Below the pieces are notes generated by a model. It saw only the letters and a list, made by a program, of their open reading frames with translations, searched no databases and had not been told where the DNA came from. A stretch of 64,000 nt of DNA, taken from Streptomyces catenulae. GTDB lineage: Bacteria; Actinomycetota; Actinomycetes; Streptomycetales; Streptomycetaceae. The translations under genes were made by a program, and so were the position numbers. The stretch is from NCBI RefSeq assembly GCF_000718015.1, contig NZ_JODY01000034.1:1-64000 (forward strand), read 5' to 3'. Shown piece by piece: positions 61,619 through 64,000 of the stretch (the stretch's first letter is position 1; the number at the start of each line of letters is the position of its first letter).

Positions 61619-62483
61619 CACCACCACGCTCGCGGAACACACCGGAATTGGACCCACCACCGGCGCGGCCGGACGGCCCGGCACCGTACCGGCGCCCGGC
61701 GCCCCCGCCGACCCGCCCGGCGGACCCGACGACCGCGTCCCCACCGTCATCGCCGACAACGTCCACATCGTCTACAAGGTCCACGGCGCCGGGAGCGGGC
61801 GCGGCAACGCGGTCTCCGCGCTGCGCCGGATCGTCCGCCGCACCACCACCGCCGGGACCCGCGAGGTGCACGCCGTCCGCGGTGTCACCTTCACCGCGCA
61901 CAAGGGCGAGGCGATCGGCCTGATCGGCTCCAACGGCTCCGGGAAGTCCACCCTGCTGCGGGCCGTCGCGGGGCTGCTGCCGCCCGCCGCCGGACGCGTC
62001 TACACCGACGGCCAGCCCTCGCTGCTCGGCGTCAACGCGGCGATGATGAACGACCTCACCGGCGAGAAGAACGTCATCCTCGGCGGTCTCGCCATGGGCA
62101 TGAGCCGCGAGGAGGTCCGCGAGCGCTACCAGGGCATCGTCGACTTCTCCGGCATCAACGAGAAGGGCGACTTCATCTCGCTGCCGATGCGGACGTACTC
62201 CTCCGGCATGGCCGCCCGGCTGCGGTTCTCCATCGCCGCCGCCAAGAACCACGATGTGCTGATGATCGACGAGGCGCTGGCCACCGGCGACCGCGCCTTC
62301 CAGAAGCGCTCCGAGGCCCGTATCCGCGAACTGCGTGAGGAAGCCGGCACCGTCTTCCTCGTCAGCCACAACAACAAGTCGATCCGCGACACCTGCGACC
62401 GCGTCCTCTGGCTGGAGAAGGGCGAACTCGTCATGGACGGCCCGACCGAGGAGGTCGTGTCGGCGTACGAGGCGCACAAGTAG
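61611..62483 (+). CDS. Polysaccharide exporter ATPase (TagH-like)
   Basis: This 290-aa ATPase has Walker A GSNGSGKST, a YSSGMAARLRFSIA signature (the SGM form typical of teichoic-acid/O-antigen exporters), Walker B VLMIDEALATGD and the H-loop LVSHN. A 40-residue Pro/Ala-rich lead precedes the fold. The GTG at 61611 follows ggaggagg. There is no C-terminal carbohydrate-binding extension, unlike long TagH proteins, so chain-length recognition must occur elsewhere. Confidence 0.92.
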   Translation: MADTTTLAEHTGIGPTTGAAGRPGTVPAPGAPADPPGGPDDRVPTVIADNVHIVYKVHGAGSGRGNAVSALRRIVRRTTTAGTREVHAVRGVTFTAHKGEAIGLIGSNGSGKSTLLRAVAGLLPPAAGRVYTDGQPSLLGVNAAMMNDLTGEKNVILGGLAMGMSREEVRERYQGIVDFSGINEKGDFISLPMRTYSSGMAARLRFSIAAAKNHDVLMIDEALATGDRAFQKRSEARIRELREEAGTVFLVSHNNKSIRDTCDRVLWLEKGELVMDGPTEEVVSAYEAHK

Positions 62484-62497
62484 CCCCGACCTGCGCA

Positions 62498-62537
62498 CTC
62501 GTCCCCGTACGGCGATGTGCGCTCGTCCCCGTACGGC
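62498..62537. repeat. 16-bp direct repeat after the exporter ATPase
   Basis: ctcgtccccgtacggc occurs at 62498-62513 and 62522-62537, a 24-bp offset, between the ATPase stop and the terminator. Confidence 0.6.
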
Positions 62538-62541
62538 AGCA

Positions 62542-62580
62542 GGCGACGGCCCCGGAGCATTCCGCTCCGGGGCCGTCGCC
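62542..62580. terminator. Bidirectional terminator between exporter and gdhB
   Basis: A perfect 17-bp stem (62542-62558 with 62564-62580) with a 5-nt loop lies between converging stop codons. Confidence 0.92.
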
Positions 62581-62616
62581 GTGCGTACGGGCCGGGGCCC
62601 GCCGCTCAGCCGGGGA

Positions 62617-64000
62617 TCAGCTGTGCGTCCGCATCAGGGTGCGCATCGTCCGCATCGCGACCGAGAGGTTCGCCAGGTCGAAGCCCTCCGAACCGTGGAT
62701 CTCCTCCAGGGTCGCGCGGGCGCGGCCCAGGATCGCGGCGTTGTTCGCCTCCCACGCCGAGAACCGCTGCTCCGGCGTGGCGGAGGCGTCGCCCTCGGAC
62801 AGCACGTCCGAGGTGAGCGCGGCGTGCGCGGCGAACAGGTCCTCACGGATCGACGCCCGCGCCATCGACTGCCAGCGGTCGTCACGCGGCAGCTCCAGGA
62901 TCCGGTCCAGGAGCTGGTTGATCCGCAGCCGGTCGCCCAGGTCGTAGTAGACCTCGGCGACGGCCAGCGGCTCCTTGCCGGTGCGGTCGGCGACGGCCAC
63001 GATGTCCAGCGCCGGGAAGACCGACGAGAAGCCGGACACCTGGACGGCCAGCGCCTCCGGCACGCCCGCCTCGGTCAGCTCCGCGAGGTTCGCCTCGTAC
63101 CAGTCACGGGCGCCGCCCTGGAGCAGCTTCGGCAGCTGCTCCCAGACCGCGGCGACCCGGTCGCGGAAGAAGTCGATGGTCCCGGAGAGCTCCAGCGGCT
63201 GCGGGCGGTTGTTGAGCAGCCAGCGGGTGCCGCGCTCGACGAGCCGACGGCTGTGCAGCCGGATCCGGGTCTGGACGGCGGCCGCGACGCGGTTGTCCAG
63301 CGCCTCGACGTCGTCCCACACCTGGCCCAGCCGGAAGATCGCCCGCGCGGCGGTGTGCGCCCGCACGACCTCTTCCAGCGAGGCGCCGGTCTCCTCCCGC
63401 ATCCGGTGCAGGAAGCTCGTCCCACCGGTGTTGACGGTGTCGTTGACCATCACCGTGGTGACGATCTCGCGGCGCAGCGCATGGCCCTCGATCTGCTCGG
63501 CGAACTTCTCGTGCAGCGCGGACGGGAAGTACGCGTTGAGCAGGTGCTGGAGGTACGGGTCGTCCGGCAGCCCCGTCCGGATCAGCGCATCGGCCACCGT
63601 GATCTTGGTGTACGCGAGCAGCACCGCGGTCTCCGGCTGGGTCAGCCCCCGGCCGTTGCTCAGCCGCTCGCGGATCTGCCGGTCGGTGGGGAGGAACTCC
63701 AGCGCCCGGTCGAGGTGACCGTCGCGCACCAGGCGGCGCAGGAAGCGCTGCTGGGCGTGGATCATCGAACCGGACTGGGCCTGGGCCAGCGCCAGCGCGG
63801 TGTTCTGCGCGTAGTTGTTGCGCAGCACCAGCGCGCCGACCTCGTCGGTCATGGCGGCGAGCAGCTTGTTGCGCTGCTTGACCGTCATGTCGCCGTCGGC
63901 GACCACGGCGTTGAGCAGGATCTTGATGTTCACCTCGTGGTCGGAGGTGTCCACACCGGCGCTGTTGTCGATCGCGTCGGTGTTGATCTTCCCGCCGTTG
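62617..64000 (-). CDS. gdhB: NAD-specific glutamate dehydrogenase, large type (C-terminal part)
   Basis: The frame runs off the right edge of the window, giving about 461 C-terminal residues of a ~1600-aa enzyme. Conserved blocks include NTDAIDNSAGVDTSDHEVNIKI, LTQPETAVLLAYTKI, TVMVNDTVNTGGTSF and MARASIREDLF. The enzyme deaminates glutamate to 2-oxoglutarate. The frame is open at the edge, so the apparent start at 63954 is internal. Confidence 0.93.
   Translation of the reverse strand, partial: NGGKINTDAIDNSAGVDTSDHEVNIKILLNAVVADGDMTVKQRNKLLAAMTDEVGALVLRNNYAQNTALALAQAQSGSMIHAQQRFLRRLVRDGHLDRALEFLPTDRQIRERLSNGRGLTQPETAVLLAYTKITVADALIRTGLPDDPYLQHLLNAYFPSALHEKFAEQIEGHALRREIVTTVMVNDTVNTGGTSFLHRMREETGASLEEVVRAHTAARAIFRLGQVWDDVEALDNRVAAAVQTRIRLHSRRLVERGTRWLLNNRPQPLELSGTIDFFRDRVAAVWEQLPKLLQGGARDWYEANLAELTEAGVPEALAVQVSGFSSVFPALDIVAVADRTGKEPLAVAEVYYDLGDRLRINQLLDRILELPRDDRWQSMARASIREDLFAAHAALTSDVLSEGDASATPEQRFSAWEANNAAILGRARATLEEIHGSEGFDLANLSVAMRTMRTLMRTHS

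Noticed and set aside
62617..64000. Truncated glutamate dehydrogenase as a pseudogene
   Set aside because: The frame stays open through the window edge with conserved sequence, so truncation is due to the window.

Overview
The window is chromosomal DNA from a Streptomyces-like actinomycete. The evidence is a very high G+C content, frequent GTG and TTG starts, GTGA/ATGA stop-start overlaps, long hairpin terminators that mostly lack U-tracts, a tmRNA tag ending in FALAA, an LAETG sorting signal, and a gene order (GH20/sugar ABC - yqgE - murA - hupA - malic enzyme - HelD helicase - nnaR - ssrA/smpB - ctp - ftsX/ftsE - prfB - two Ser/Thr kinases - FHA/FtsK protein - wall-polymer genes - NAD-glutamate dehydrogenase) that matches my memory of the SCO29xx part of the S. 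coelicolor core chromosome. I see no phage, insertion sequence, plasmid or CRISPR array.

Layout. 1-400: a tRNA-Cys gene and two terminators. 399-6309: a leftward three-gene molybdenum-hydroxylase-type operon (FAD, 2Fe-2S and Mo subunits). It has an unusual 660-residue disordered extension on the Fe-S subunit and an altered active-site segment in the Mo subunit. 6590-11593: a leftward sugar importer (lipoprotein, two permeases) ending in a cytoplasmic GH20 hexosaminidase. 11944-15483: DUF3039, an MFS exporter divergent from a LysR regulator, and YqgE. 15780-22438: murA, hupA, malic enzyme with a candidate translated attenuator leader, and a HelD-type RNA-polymerase recycling helicase. 22624-29819: a CGNR regulator, a methyltransferase, the HemD-like nitrogen regulator nnaR, a tiny membrane protein, a GIDE-domain protein, and a LysR/MFS pair. 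Two helically phased decamer arrays lie among these. 29855-40447: ssrA, smpB, S41 protease, ftsX, ftsE, a small zinc-ribbon membrane protein, a sortase substrate, prfB and two membrane-anchored Ser/Thr kinases. 40448-43687: an FHA-FtsK ATPase.

43989-62483 is a cell-envelope glycopolymer locus. It holds two methyltransferases, three fusions of a GT2 domain to a TagF-like glycerophosphotransferase domain, one stand-alone GT2, one GT4, a UDP-glucose 4-epimerase, a TetR regulator, and a TagG/TagH-type two-component ABC exporter. In the likely scheme GalE supplies a UDP-sugar, the transferases assemble and decorate a poly-polyol-phosphate, and the ABC pair moves it across the membrane. The window ends inside the C-terminal third of gdhB.

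The strongest second-look items are: the two ~21-bp-phased CCCGTAnGGG arrays; the 14-bp tandem array in front of the first LysR gene; the nine-codon ORF abutting a hairpin upstream of malic enzyme; the Mo subunit without the usual catalytic glutamate; the WTxP/SGE[YF] repeats in its partner; a GlnR-like box before nnaR; and the diversity of the TagF fusions. All calls come from reading the sequence; no database search was run.
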